This document shows positions 1 through 7,036 of a DNA stretch of 64,000 bases, one piece after another; positions within the stretch are counted from its first letter, which is position 1, and every line of letters starts with the position of its first letter. The stretch is from UBA7803 sp040219935. GTDB lineage: Bacteria > Pseudomonadota > Gammaproteobacteria > Pseudomonadales > Azotimanducaceae. Where the stretch lies: contig JAVJUA010000003.1 of NCBI GenBank assembly GCA_040219935.1, forward strand, positions 1-64,000. Direction: 5' to 3'. Position numbers and translations under genes: made by a program. The notes below the pieces were generated by a model. It made no database searches, was not told the origin of the DNA, and saw only the letters and a program-made list of their open reading frames with translations.

Positions 1-1
1 G

Positions 2-502
2 TGGGTTGCGGACTTTACCTACGTATCGACCTGGACCGGGTTCGTCTTCGTCGCCTTCGTGATCGATGTGTTCGCTCGTCGCATCGTCGGTTGGCGTGTT
101 GCTCGATCCATGACGACCGACCTGGTGCTTGATGCACTGGAACAAGCCATCTGGGCGCGCGAGACGTCGATGGGACTGATTCACCATAGCGATCGCGGCG
201 GTCAATACCTGTCTATCCGGTACACGGAGCGCCTTGCCGAGGTAGGTGCACAGCCTTCGGTCGGCAGCACCGGCGACTCGTACGACAACGCGCTAGCCGA
301 GACAGTCATTGGGCTGTTCAAGACGGAGGTGATCCGCCACCGAGGCCCTTGGAAGAACATCGATGCGGTCGAGTATGCAACGCTCGAATGGGTCGACTGG
401 TTCAATCACCGCAGGCTGTTGCGTCCGATCGGGGATGTCCCGCCCGTGGAGTTGGAGACGGCGTATTATCGCCAACAAACCGAGTCGGCCACAGCGGCCT
501 GA
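2..502 (+). CDS. IS3-family transposase (OrfB), C-terminal part
   Basis: This is the C-terminal 166 residues of an rve-type integrase-fold transposase that cuts and joins IS ends. The frame is open from base 2, so the 5' end lies outside the window. All three catalytic acids are visible: Asp in VADFTYV, Asp in HHSDRGGQY and Glu in NALAE. The second Asp and the Glu are separated by exactly 35 residues, the D35E spacing of the IS3 family. The C-terminal WFNHRRLLRPIG motif is also typical. In intact IS3 elements OrfB is usually made by programmed -1 frameshifting from orfA, which cannot be tested here. The visible part has no frameshift or stop and could be functional. Confidence 0.93.
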   Translation, partial: WVADFTYVSTWTGFVFVAFVIDVFARRIVGWRVARSMTTDLVLDALEQAIWARETSMGLIHHSDRGGQYLSIRYTERLAEVGAQPSVGSTGDSYDNALAETVIGLFKTEVIRHRGPWKNIDAVEYATLEWVDWFNHRRLLRPIGDVPPVELETAYYRQQTESATAA

Positions 503-513
503 CTCAATCGAAA

Positions 514-541
514 TGGTCTCCGGAGAATCCGGGGCGATTCA
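514..541 (+). repeat. Probable right terminal inverted repeat of the IS3-family element
   Basis: The segment starts TGGTCTCCGG and ends GGGGCGATTCA, a common pattern for IS3-family ends. It lies 11 bp past the transposase stop. The left end is not in the window, so inversion and target duplication cannot be confirmed. Confidence 0.55.
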
Positions 542-574
542 CTGACGCTAAGACTAGCTTTTTTGGGCTGTGCC

Positions 575-772
575 GTGGCAACACCAGATATCTTCTTCAA
601 GTACACGTCCGCCGAATCAGCAATCAAGATGCTAGATAGCTCTGCGCTGAAGTACAGCTCACCGCTGGCTTTCAACGTTATGGCGTGGTGGGAGGTCATG
701 CGTGCCTACAATGCGAATGCGGGACTACACACAGCCGAAGACGAGGTGTGCCGAATGGGGACCGGATTGTGA
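575..772 (+). pseudogene. DUF2971-like N-terminal remnant
   Basis: This frame starts at GTG 575 (or TTG 563) and encodes 65 residues. Its first part, FFKYTSAESAIKMLDSS followed by YSSPLAFN, matches how DUF2971 proteins begin. In that family the AFN is normally followed by DPFD and some 200 more residues. Here it runs instead into an unrelated 30-residue tail and stops. It is therefore read as a truncated or deletion-fused remnant, some 30 bp from the IS end. No clear Shine-Dalgarno is seen. The stop overlaps a GTG start of the next frame (GTGA), so it may still be translated as a leader for that gene. DUF2971 genes are frequent in defence islands, but function here is unknown. Confidence 0.45.
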
Positions 773-1506
773 ATCCCGGCTTTAGCGAACGCACATTTGA
801 GTTCTGCTTCAACGCAGAGTATTGCCAAACGCACGCCGCGCTGCTCGCAAGCCATCCGCACATTCCCACTCAGAATGCGGAGAAGGATCTTGGCTACGAT
901 GTCGAGTTTCGATTAAGAGCCGGAGGTTACACGCGGTCCGTATTCTTTCAGCACAAAGTTGCATCCTTCGCCGAACGTCGAGCCGGTCGGAATGCGGCCT
1001 TCTACAATACTCACGGAGGACCCTATTTCCGCTTTCCAATTGATAACGATCAGCACGACACGCTGTGCGATCTGAGCATGACGAAAGGCAACGCTTTTTA
1101 CTGCGCTCCCCAATTCCATTTGAGTCATGAGTTGGAAGACCACTTTAGATCGGGCACTGTTGCCTCGAACTCCATGCTGCTAGACCCAATGGACGTCGGG
1201 AAAATTGGTGACACGGACCGCCACAACGTCACTTATGCTCCCGGCGGAGTCGATCCTACGCTGCACTCAGAACCCCGAAAATTTGAGCGGTCGTTTACTG
1301 GCGGTGAGGACCGTGCACCGGAACTGAAGCAGAATATTCTCGACGAGAACTACATTGCTGAACTACGTGACAGCCTCATTTCCCGCACGCTTGACTCTAG
1401 ATTCCAAGCAGAGATCTCTCCTCGATTTAGGCGGGAACGTCCAATCGAGCAGGCGCAGTACCTTCTTGGTAGAGTGTACCAAGTGACTTGGTTGCTGCTG
1501 CCCTGA
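769..1506 (+). CDS. Hypothetical protein in a degraded accessory region
   Basis: I do not recognise this 245-residue protein. It starts at GTG 769, overlapping the stop of the upstream remnant as GTGA. The frame is open further upstream to 685, but that part looks non-coding. Visible features are an N-terminal segment FSERTFEFCFNAEYC, then LGYDVEF, a conserved-looking QHKVA block, a FPIDNDQHDTLC segment and a FYCAPQFH segment. There is no signal peptide or membrane segment. Composition is much less GC-rich than the chromosome downstream, which fits horizontal transfer. Position next to an IS end and a DUF2971-like remnant suggests an accessory, possibly defence-related, module. The C-terminus may be truncated. 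Confidence 0.5.
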   Translation: MNPGFSERTFEFCFNAEYCQTHAALLASHPHIPTQNAEKDLGYDVEFRLRAGGYTRSVFFQHKVASFAERRAGRNAAFYNTHGGPYFRFPIDNDQHDTLCDLSMTKGNAFYCAPQFHLSHELEDHFRSGTVASNSMLLDPMDVGKIGDTDRHNVTYAPGGVDPTLHSEPRKFERSFTGGEDRAPELKQNILDENYIAELRDSLISRTLDSRFQAEISPRFRRERPIEQAQYLLGRVYQVTWLLLP

Positions 1507-1587
1507 GCGTTCGGCAAAATATAAAAGTGCGGCAGGCCAGGCACCTATCACTCCGCTCGCTCGCACAAGCTCGATGCCAGAAGCTCC

Positions 1588-1610
1588 TGTCAGCTTTAAA
1601 CAAGCTGACA
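1588..1610. repeat. Perfect 9-bp inverted repeat
   Basis: TGTCAGCTT and AAGCTGACA are exact reverse complements separated by TAAAC. There is no T-run on either side, so it is not a canonical intrinsic terminator. It could be an operator or a recombination site; the role is unknown. Confidence 0.4.
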
Positions 1611-1793
1611 CGTGACAACGCCGCTCAAGACTACTTGCGGCCATGCAGTCTCGCATTGACACCAAACCGCCAACGACAGCTCATCGCCGCAAGCGGCACC
1701 TCCGACAAGAAGGATTTCCGGCAGCTTTCTGCTGACAAGCGGACGTCACGGCGAGGTCTTTTTGCAGATTGCGCGGCCAGGCGGGTAGTCACA

Positions 1794-2055
1794 TCAAACC
1801 ACCGACCCCTATAGTTGATGCTTCGCCGATGCTGATTTTCGGCCAATCGGGACCTAGCGCTGCTCCAATTGAGAAGGCTGCGCCGGTCTGGGACCAAGTT
1901 GGCCGACGTTCAGGAAAGTGAGACCCCGGAAGGGTCTCAACACGCGCCCTAACCCTTTGAAAGAACGGCAGGTTCTAAAGAACCTACCGGGACCCACATA
2001 AAAAAGAATGACTGAATGGCGGAGCGTAACGTACTCGAACTAGCAACCCCCAACG
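1794..2055. repeat. Left copy of the ~260-bp diverged direct repeat (partner 3721-3980)
   Basis: The two copies share a 32-bp identical block (1824-1855 and 3749-3780). Further shared blocks follow, such as ACCAAGTTGGCC, GAAAGAACGG and AATGACTGAATGGCGGAGCG. The repeat ends inside the 3' half of a tRNA-Asp gene read on the minus strand. Substitutions and short indels are scattered along it, so the duplication is old. The pair brackets the SEC-C gene and vapBC, as expected for attachment-site-like ends of an element inserted at tRNA-Asp, although classical att repeats are shorter. Confidence 0.75.
2017..2055 (-). pseudogene. Decayed 3' fragment of tRNA-Asp
   Basis: On the minus strand this corresponds to the acceptor 3' strand, T-arm and part of the variable/anticodon region of the intact tRNA-Asp at 3942-4018. 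It begins with the same TGGCGGAGCG (CCA end plus acceptor) but carries several substitutions in the T-stem, so it cannot fold normally. The 5' half of the tRNA is absent. It is the tRNA end of the left repeat copy. Confidence 0.7.
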
Positions 2056-2132
2056 TTGCTACCGCTGCTAGGATGGCCATCAGGCCATCTGAGCGATGAT
2101 CTCAGCATCGTTGCAGTCAACAAGAGCGAACC

Positions 2133-2822
2133 GTGATACCTCATGAACCCCTGAACAGCGACCAGCTGGACTGGCTTGAAGAGGTCCTCCTGAATCGCAT
2201 CGACGATGATACGGACACGGAGGGCCAGGATGAGGGCATCCTGGACATCCCTGAACTGGACGGCTTCCTCACCGCCGTCGTCAGCGGCCCGGTGGTCCTG
2301 GTCCCATCTCGCTGGCTGCCGGCGATGTGGGGTGATTTCGAGCCGATCTGGAATGGTGCTGACGAGTTTCAGCGTTTCATGTCGCTGCTGATGGAGCACT
2401 CGAACAGCATAGCCGGAATGCTGATGGAGGCCCCGGAAGCCTTCGAACCCATATTTTATGAACCGAAGTTGGACGACCGAGCCGTCGCCATTGTTGACGA
2501 GTGGTGCGAAGGCTATATGCGTGGCGTTCGTCTAGCCGAGAAGGAATGGCGTGCCGGCGAACAGGAAATCTCGGACCTGCTCGCGCCCATTCGCGCGTTC
2601 ACAGAAGAGACGAATTGGTACGCGCATGCGCTGAACGACGAAGCGGAGGTAGACAGACTTCGCGACTCGATTGCGCCGAACGTACGCGCCATCCATGCGA
2701 GGTGGCTAGCTGAACGCTCTGGCCCTCAAGTTCCTGCGCGCCGCGATCGGCCGCGCATAGGGCGGAACGACCCGTGCCCGTGTGGGAGCGGAAAGAAATT
2801 CAAACGCTGCTGTCTTCAGTAG
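2133..2822 (+). CDS. UPF0149 (YecA/YgfB-like) protein with C-terminal SEC-C motif
   Basis: The 229-residue protein has a UPF0149-type helical domain (about residues 10-170), recognisable from ILDIPELDGFLTAVVSGP and the later DEWCEGYMRG segment. It ends in a SEC-C zinc motif, CPCGSGKKFKRCC (about 214-228), of the type found at the end of SecA. SEC-C motifs bind zinc and often mediate protein contacts; the cellular role of YecA-like proteins is unsettled. The start is GTG 2133, because the nearby ATG is out of frame. It lies inside the segment bounded by the two tRNA-Asp-derived repeats, ahead of vapBC, and so appears to be cargo of that segment. Confidence 0.88.
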   Translation: MIPHEPLNSDQLDWLEEVLLNRIDDDTDTEGQDEGILDIPELDGFLTAVVSGPVVLVPSRWLPAMWGDFEPIWNGADEFQRFMSLLMEHSNSIAGMLMEAPEAFEPIFYEPKLDDRAVAIVDEWCEGYMRGVRLAEKEWRAGEQEISDLLAPIRAFTEETNWYAHALNDEAEVDRLRDSIAPNVRAIHARWLAERSGPQVPARRDRPRIGRNDPCPCGSGKKFKRCCLQ

Positions 2823-2893
2823 CCTGCGCGGCTGATAACGCGAGTTGCGATCCGTGCCGTCGCGGTCGGATGGGTGGCACCGACATTGACTGG

Positions 2894-2921
2894 TTGACTC
2901 TCGCTACCAGCCCAGTATGAT
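2894..2921 (+). promoter_or_regulatory. Sigma70-type promoter of the vapBC-like operon
   Basis: TTGACT (2894-2899) and TATGAT (2916-2921) are separated by 16 bp, close to the sigma70 consensus. The -10 box overlaps the left arm of the inverted repeat at 2920-2948, as expected for an autorepressed toxin-antitoxin operon. Confidence 0.7.
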
Positions 2922-2948
2922 CTTTACCATTCCTGCATGGGTAAAGAT
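2920..2948. promoter_or_regulatory. Putative antitoxin operator (9-bp inverted repeat)
   Basis: ATCTTTACC (2920-2928) and GGTAAAGAT (2940-2948) are perfect reverse complements with an 11-bp spacer. The palindrome starts in the -10 box and ends immediately before the ATG at 2949. AbrB-fold antitoxins commonly bind such palindromes and repress their own operon. Confidence 0.7.
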
Positions 2949-3167
2949 ATGCCAAAGGTCAGCAGCAAACGCCAGATCACGCTTCCAATCGACCTGTGCG
3001 AAGAAGCCCACATTGCACCTGGAGACATGGTGGAGACGTACGTCTACCGGGGACAGATCACGGTGGTCAAGAAGGAGGCTGGAGCCGCCGAAGGTGTTCT
3101 GAGACATCTGCGTGGCGACAGAAGGATCACCGACGAGCAATCCCGGCAGCGTGCCCTGGCGGAGTGA
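2949..3167 (+). CDS. vapB: AbrB/MazE-fold antitoxin (VapB-like)
   Basis: A 72-residue DNA-binding antitoxin. Its N-terminus, PKVSSKRQITLP, and the following HIAPGDMVE are the SpoVT-AbrB swapped-hairpin fold that forms a dimeric DNA-binding barrel. The C-terminal 25 residues (LRHLRGDRRITDEQSRQRALAE) are charged and should neutralise the toxin. ATG 2949 is preferred: it follows the operator and has a weak GGTAAAG upstream, and an in-frame ATG at 2937 lies inside the operator too close to the predicted transcript start. Its stop overlaps the toxin start by 3 bases (GTGA), so the two are translationally coupled. Autoregulation is inferred from the promoter and palindrome. Confidence 0.85.
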   Translation: MPKVSSKRQITLPIDLCEEAHIAPGDMVETYVYRGQITVVKKEAGAAEGVLRHLRGDRRITDEQSRQRALAE

Positions 3168-3598
3168 TCGCTGTCGATACCAATGTGCTCCTGCGCTACC
3201 TACTGCAGGATGAGCCGGCCCAGGAGGCGAAGGCCCGCCGGATAATTCGGGGCTCAGCACTGGTGCTGGTGACGGATGTGGTGCTCGTCGAGGCGCTGTG
3301 GACACTGAAGGGGCCGAAGTACCGGGCGAGCAAGGAAGATCTGATCACGGTCGTAGAAGGGTTGTTCCGCGAGCCAAGCATTCGTTTCGAGGATGCAGCA
3401 ACCGTTTGGCGGGCACTGCACGACTACCGCATTGCTGAGCGTGTGAAGGTCGGCGGCAAGCGCAAGAACGCCGATTTCGCCGATGCCTTGATCGTCAACA
3501 AGGCGAGATTCGTAGCGCAGACCTCGTCGGATCATCTGGACGTTGTATATACGTTCGATGCGGCCGCCAGATCCATCGACGGGACGAAGGCACCGTAG
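3164..3598 (+). CDS. vapC: PIN-domain toxin (VapC-like ribonuclease)
   Basis: A 144-residue PIN domain, the nuclease fold of VapC toxins, which cleave RNA (often tRNA or rRNA) with Mg2+ or Mn2+. Visible acids are Asp in IAVDTNVLLRYL at the N-terminus, Glu in DVVLVEALWTL and Asp in NADFADALIV. The start is GTG 3164, overlapping the antitoxin stop as GTGA; the frame is open upstream but that part shadows the antitoxin gene. Length is normal for the family and no residue appears missing, so the toxin is probably active. It is the last gene before the right copy of the tRNA-Asp-derived repeat. Confidence 0.9.
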   Translation: MIAVDTNVLLRYLLQDEPAQEAKARRIIRGSALVLVTDVVLVEALWTLKGPKYRASKEDLITVVEGLFREPSIRFEDAATVWRALHDYRIAERVKVGGKRKNADFADALIVNKARFVAQTSSDHLDVVYTFDAAARSIDGTKAP

Positions 3599-3720
3599 CC
3601 ATCGGATGACCGTTCCCGACGGCGCTTCCCAAGCGAAAAAGGCTTCCGACCCCTCTTGTTCAACCGGCAGACATCCGGAGACGATTCGGCTGACGACTAC
3701 CTGGTGACCACCCAGTCAGG

Positions 3721-3980
3721 TCAAACCAAGACCCCGGACGTGATGCTCCGCCGATGCTGATTTTCGGCCAATCGGGACCTCGCGCTGCTCCCACTGAGAA
3801 AGCTGAGCGCGGTTAGTACCAAGTTGGCCCACGTTTGAGGAAGTGAGACCACGCTACTAGCCCAGCAAACGCACCAACCCATTGAAAGAACGGGAAGTTC
3901 TAAAGAGCCTATCGGGACCCACACAAAAGAGAATGACTGAATGGCGGAGCGGACGGGACTCGAACCCGCGACCCCCGGCG
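3721..3980. repeat. Right copy of the ~260-bp diverged direct repeat, running into tRNA-Asp
   Basis: This is the partner of 1794-2055. Its right end is the 3' half of the intact tRNA-Asp gene. The gap between the two copies (2056-3720) holds only the SEC-C gene and vapBC. The 122 bp between the vapC stop and this repeat (3599-3720) show no gene. Confidence 0.75.
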
Positions 3981-4018
3981 TGACAGGCCGGTATTCTAAC
4001 CAACTGAACTACCGCTCC
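3942..4018 (-). tRNA. tRNA-Asp (GTC), CCA encoded
   Basis: The 77-nt minus-strand gene reads GGAGCGGTAGTTCAGTTGG at the 5' end and closes with CCGCTCC plus an encoded CCA. The anticodon loop CTGTCAC gives GTC. The T-loop is the standard TTCGAGT. It lies 8 bp downstream of tRNA-Val, probably in one transcript. Its 3' half is duplicated, in decayed form, 1.9 kb away. Confidence 0.97.
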
Positions 4019-4026
4019 GTGCGGAC

Positions 4027-4102
4027 TGGTGGGTGTTGCAGGGGTCGAACCTGCGACCTACGGCTTGTAAGGCCGTCGCTCTCCCAACTGAGCTAAACAC
4101 CC
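4027..4102 (-). tRNA. tRNA-Val (TAC), CCA encoded
   Basis: The 76-nt minus-strand gene begins GGGTGTTTAGCTCAGTTGG and closes with ACACCC plus an encoded CCA. The anticodon loop CTTACAA gives TAC. The T-loop is TTCGACC. It precedes tRNA-Asp and is served by a good upstream promoter. Confidence 0.97.
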
Positions 4103-4121
4103 GGAAGATCAGAGGGGGCGT

Positions 4122-4149
4122 ATCTTAAACCCTGGCACCGGGGTGTCAA
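4122..4149 (-). promoter_or_regulatory. Promoter of the tRNA-Val/tRNA-Asp operon
   Basis: On the minus strand TTGACA (4149-4144) and TAAGAT (4127-4122) are 16 bp apart. A GC-rich discriminator (CGCCCCCTC) follows, as is usual for stringently controlled stable-RNA promoters. The tRNA starts about 20 bp downstream of the -10 box. Confidence 0.7.
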
Positions 4150-4176
4150 TGGCGCCGCCTGACGTACACTCCGGCC

Positions 4177-4602
4177 ATGGCCGACCACCTGACCGCGACG
4201 CTGCTGAGCCTGCTGCTGATCGCCCTGTGCGTAGTGATCCACTACGAGGTGCTGGTGCAGCTCGAGAAGCTCGGCCGGCAGCTGCGCCGCCACCGCTGGA
4301 TGATCCTGATCACCGTCAATGGGCTGATCCTGGCCCACATTCTCGAGATCTGGCTGTTCGGCGCCGGCTACTACACGGCCGTGCAGGTGCTGTCGCTGGG
4401 CAACATCGTCGTGGCCCGGGAAGACTGGTTCGACTACGTCTACTTCTCGGCCATGGTCTACACCACGGTGGGCTTCGGCGACCTGGTGCCCACCGGGCCG
4501 CTGCGCATGGTGGCCAGCACCGAGGCCCTGGCGGGCCTCTCGCTCATCACCTGGTCGGCGTCGTTTACCTTCCTGCAGATGCAGCGCATCTGGCGGCCCT
4601 GA
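4177..4602 (+). CDS. Small ion-channel (potassium channel-like) membrane protein
   Basis: A 141-residue integral membrane protein. It has hydrophobic segments near residues 5-25 and 44-75, then a pore region with YTTVGFGDLVPTGP (about 94-107), and a final hydrophobic helix. TTVGFGD is the potassium selectivity-filter signature of Ion_trans_2 channels. No cytoplasmic regulatory domain (RCK/TrkA_N) is present. Such two- to four-helix proteins are thought to tetramerise into K+ or nonselective cation channels. It is a single gene between the tRNA operon and a convergent cupin gene. The selectivity filter makes the family assignment firm; the conducted ion is inferred. Confidence 0.85.
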   Translation: MADHLTATLLSLLLIALCVVIHYEVLVQLEKLGRQLRRHRWMILITVNGLILAHILEIWLFGAGYYTAVQVLSLGNIVVAREDWFDYVYFSAMVYTTVGFGDLVPTGPLRMVASTEALAGLSLITWSASFTFLQMQRIWRP

Positions 4603-4614
4603 CCGTCTACCCGG

Positions 4615-5268
4615 TCAGGGCAGCGCGAACGCCGGCCGGGTCTTGTGCAGCCAGCGGGCGTCCTGCTCGATGGTGAGCGCCATGCCCTCCCCGGCCGGCA
4701 CCCGCAGCCAGCCCCAGGGCCCGAACCGGTGGCCGCCACTGCCGATGATGCCATCGATGACCAGCAGCTCCTGCACCCAGTCTCCGCCCGGCAGGGTCAG
4801 CTCGGCCCCGGCGGCGCCCGCGCCCACCGACACCGTCTCGCCGGAGAAGGCGTGCAGCACCCGGGCTGCCGTACCGGCCTGCGGCCGATCGAGATCGATA
4901 CCGGTTACGAGAGGCTGACCGTCGTCCGGGTGGAACTGGCGCAGCTTCACCCAGATCACGCAGCCCGGATCGGAGAACGGCGCGTGGCCGCTGCCGGGCG
5001 GGTTGCGCACGTAGGTGCCGGCGGGGTAGCGTCCGTGTTCGTCGGCGAACTCGCCCTCCAGCACCAGGTACTCCTCGCCGCCCGGATGGCGGTGGGCAGG
5101 AAACCGGGAGGCCGGCGGGTAGCGCACCAGGCTGGTGGCCACCGCCACCTCGTCGCCACGGCGGTCGAGCATCACCCGCTCCACCTCGCCGCCCGGTGAC
5201 GGTACCCACCGGAACTGCTCCGGCGTCAGCCAGGCGGCGCGGGAAAAGTCGTCGTGGATGTCGGGCAT
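4615..5268 (-). CDS. ChrR-like cupin domain protein
   Basis: A 217-residue protein with a cupin metal site of the ChrR type. SRFPAHRHPGGEEYLVLEG (about residues 50-68) carries the His/His/Glu ligands, followed by YPAGTYVRNPPGSGH with the last His. The second half (about 120-217) resembles another, ligand-poor cupin barrel. ChrR is the zinc anti-sigma factor that senses singlet oxygen, but this protein lacks the N-terminal zinc-binding anti-sigma domain, so it is probably a stand-alone enzyme or sensor. The ATG at 5268 has GAGGAG upstream at good spacing. It is divergent from the CYTH-CHAD gene and convergent with the channel gene. Confidence 0.82.
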   Translation of the reverse strand: MPDIHDDFSRAAWLTPEQFRWVPSPGGEVERVMLDRRGDEVAVATSLVRYPPASRFPAHRHPGGEEYLVLEGEFADEHGRYPAGTYVRNPPGSGHAPFSDPGCVIWVKLRQFHPDDGQPLVTGIDLDRPQAGTAARVLHAFSGETVSVGAGAAGAELTLPGGDWVQELLVIDGIIGSGGHRFGPWGWLRVPAGEGMALTIEQDARWLHKTRPAFALP

Positions 5269-5409
5269 GCGGCAGCTCCTCGGGCAATGGGCAGATTCGA
5301 CCACGATTGCCGGCATGGATGACAGCGCCAGGGTCGCGGCGCATACTTTTACAGATAACTTGACGTTGCCAGGCGCACAGGGACGCGTGCCGAGTACCAG
5401 AGCCAGGTC

Positions 5410-6960
5410 GTGCAGGAACTCGAAGCGAAATATCTCGTCACGGCAGGCGGTGACGGCGCCCACGCGCTGAGACGCCTGCAGCAGAGCCTGGCGTGGGCCG
5501 GCTACCGCATTCAGCCGAGCGGGCGCCGCCGCGTCGTCGACACCTACCTCGATACTGCTGATCAGCAGTTGCGTCATGCGGGCTGGAGCTACCGACGCCG
5601 CCAGCAGAACGGCAACGTCGCGCTGGCGCTGAAGGAGCTGAACCGCTCCCGGGCCGCCGTCTTCGATCGCGAGGAGATCGAGCAGCCACTGTACGGCGAC
5701 GACGCAGACGCCGCCGCACCGCCGCCCGGCGCCGTCCGCGACCGTCTCACCACCCTGCTGCAACCCGACGCCCGTCTCGAGCCGCTGTTCACGCTGCACA
5801 ACCTGCGTACCCGCTTCCTGCTCACCCATCCCGACCATCCGCGGGCGGCGGTGGAGCTGTCCTACGACCGCGCCCGCCTCGGTGCCTCGGCGCCCGTGGC
5901 CTTCATCGAGATCGAGTTCGAACTCACCCGCGGCCCCCACGAGCTGCTGGCGGGCCTGCTCGACCTGGCGGCTCTGGAGCCGGAGCTGGTGGCCGCGCGC
6001 CTGTCCAAGTATCAGCGCGGGCTGATGGCGGCCGGATGCCCGCTGGAGCGGCGCCGGGGGCCGCAGGCCCGGCACCTGGACACCAACTCCCGCTGGCTCG
6101 ATCTGGCCGTGGCGCACCTGAAGTCGCAGTTCTACCAGCTCAAGCTCTACGAACCCTATGCCTGGGAAGGCGTGCACAGTGAGGGCGTGCACCAGATGCG
6201 GGTGGCGAGCCGCCGCACCCGAGCGGCGCTGGGCGTCTTCCGCGACGCGCTGCCGGCTGCGGAGGCAGCCCGGCTCGGCGACCATCTGCGCGGCCTGCAT
6301 CAACGCCTGGGCGCGGTGCGCGACCTGGACGTGCATCTGGCGCACCTGGCGGACTACGACCAGATCATCAAGCCCGGCGAGCGCCCGGCGCTCACCGGCT
6401 ACCACGCGCACCTGGTGGCGCAGCATCGCCAGGCCCGATCACGGCTGCTCGAGGCCCTGGACGACGAGACCTACGCCGCCCTGGTGGCGGAGTTCCGGCA
6501 GCTGCTGGCCGCCGCCGGCCGCCCCGAGCACGCCGTCGAGGCCAAGGTGGCGGAGGCCGCCCGGCAGGCCGTGGCACCCCTGCTGGCGGAGGTGCGCCGG
6601 CGCGGCCGCGCCATCGATGCCGGGAGCCCGGCCCGGCACCTGCACCGGCTGCGCATCCGGGTGAAGCGCCTGCGCTATGCGCTGGAGTTCGTGCAGGACG
6701 TCTACGGGCCGGCCCTGACCACGGCGCTGGACTCGCTGCGCACGCTGCAGGATCAGCTCGGGCTGTTTCAGGACGCGATCGTCGCCCGGTCCCGTCTCAA
6801 GGCCTACCGGGATGCCCACGAGCTCGGCAAGCGCCAGCGCAAGCTGCTGAAGCGGCTCATTGCCTTCGAGAAGCAGCGGGCCCGCCAGGCGCGCCGGCGC
6901 GTCGCCAAGCGATGGCGCCGTGCCGACGCCGCCGTCGCCGGGCTGCTCGAGATGCTCTGA
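5410..6960 (+). CDS. CYTH and CHAD domain protein
   Basis: A 516-residue cytoplasmic protein. The N-terminal CYTH domain (about 1-200) opens with the acidic ELEAKY motif of the triphosphate tunnel fold, which binds triphosphates and divalent metal. The C-terminal CHAD domain (about 225-510) is helical with conserved His and basic residues such as EGVHQMRVASRRTRAAL and LHRLRIRVKRLRYALEF. CHAD domains bind polyphosphate and target polyphosphate granules; CYTH proteins include triphosphatases and adenylate cyclases. A polyphosphate-linked triphosphatase role is the best inference. Start is GTG 5410, just before the ExExK-like motif. Neighbours give no further clue. Confidence 0.92.
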   Translation: MQELEAKYLVTAGGDGAHALRRLQQSLAWAGYRIQPSGRRRVVDTYLDTADQQLRHAGWSYRRRQQNGNVALALKELNRSRAAVFDREEIEQPLYGDDADAAAPPPGAVRDRLTTLLQPDARLEPLFTLHNLRTRFLLTHPDHPRAAVELSYDRARLGASAPVAFIEIEFELTRGPHELLAGLLDLAALEPELVAARLSKYQRGLMAAGCPLERRRGPQARHLDTNSRWLDLAVAHLKSQFYQLKLYEPYAWEGVHSEGVHQMRVASRRTRAALGVFRDALPAAEAARLGDHLRGLHQRLGAVRDLDVHLAHLADYDQIIKPGERPALTGYHAHLVAQHRQARSRLLEALDDETYAALVAEFRQLLAAAGRPEHAVEAKVAEAARQAVAPLLAEVRRRGRAIDAGSPARHLHRLRIRVKRLRYALEFVQDVYGPALTTALDSLRTLQDQLGLFQDAIVARSRLKAYRDAHELGKRQRKLLKRLIAFEKQRARQARRRVAKRWRRADAAVAGLLEML

Positions 6961-7036
6961 CGCCGGGTTCGGGCGCATGGCCGATTCCGGCCGGTGCCTT
7001 GTGCTAACCTCCCCCGCTTTCCGAGAGAGGACCCGC

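Larger units (their letters stand above)
1..541 (+). mobile_element. Right end of an IS3-family insertion sequence (partial)
   Basis: The window opens inside an insertion sequence. The 3' part of its DDE transposase is followed 11 bp after the stop by a typical IS3-type terminal sequence. The left end and the orfA frame lie outside the window. It borders a degraded gene pair to its right, so the insertion marks the edge of an accessory region. Confidence 0.85.
1507..2132. other. Gene-free stretch holding the left copy of the tRNA-Asp-derived repeat
   Basis: No convincing gene is seen in these 626 bp. The first 290 bp are unremarkable apart from a 9-bp perfect hairpin at 1588-1610. From 1794 the sequence is the left copy of a diverged direct repeat whose right copy abuts the intact tRNA-Asp. 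Small frames on either strand have no Shine-Dalgarno and no recognisable product. Confidence 0.6.

Noticed and set aside
2040..2399. Minus-strand frame overlapping the start of the SEC-C gene
   Set aside because: It is antisense to a well-supported gene and has no recognisable sequence; it is a shadow.
2937..2948. ATG 2937 as the antitoxin start
   Set aside because: It lies inside the operator palindrome and only about 10 nt after the predicted transcript start, leaving no room for a ribosome site.
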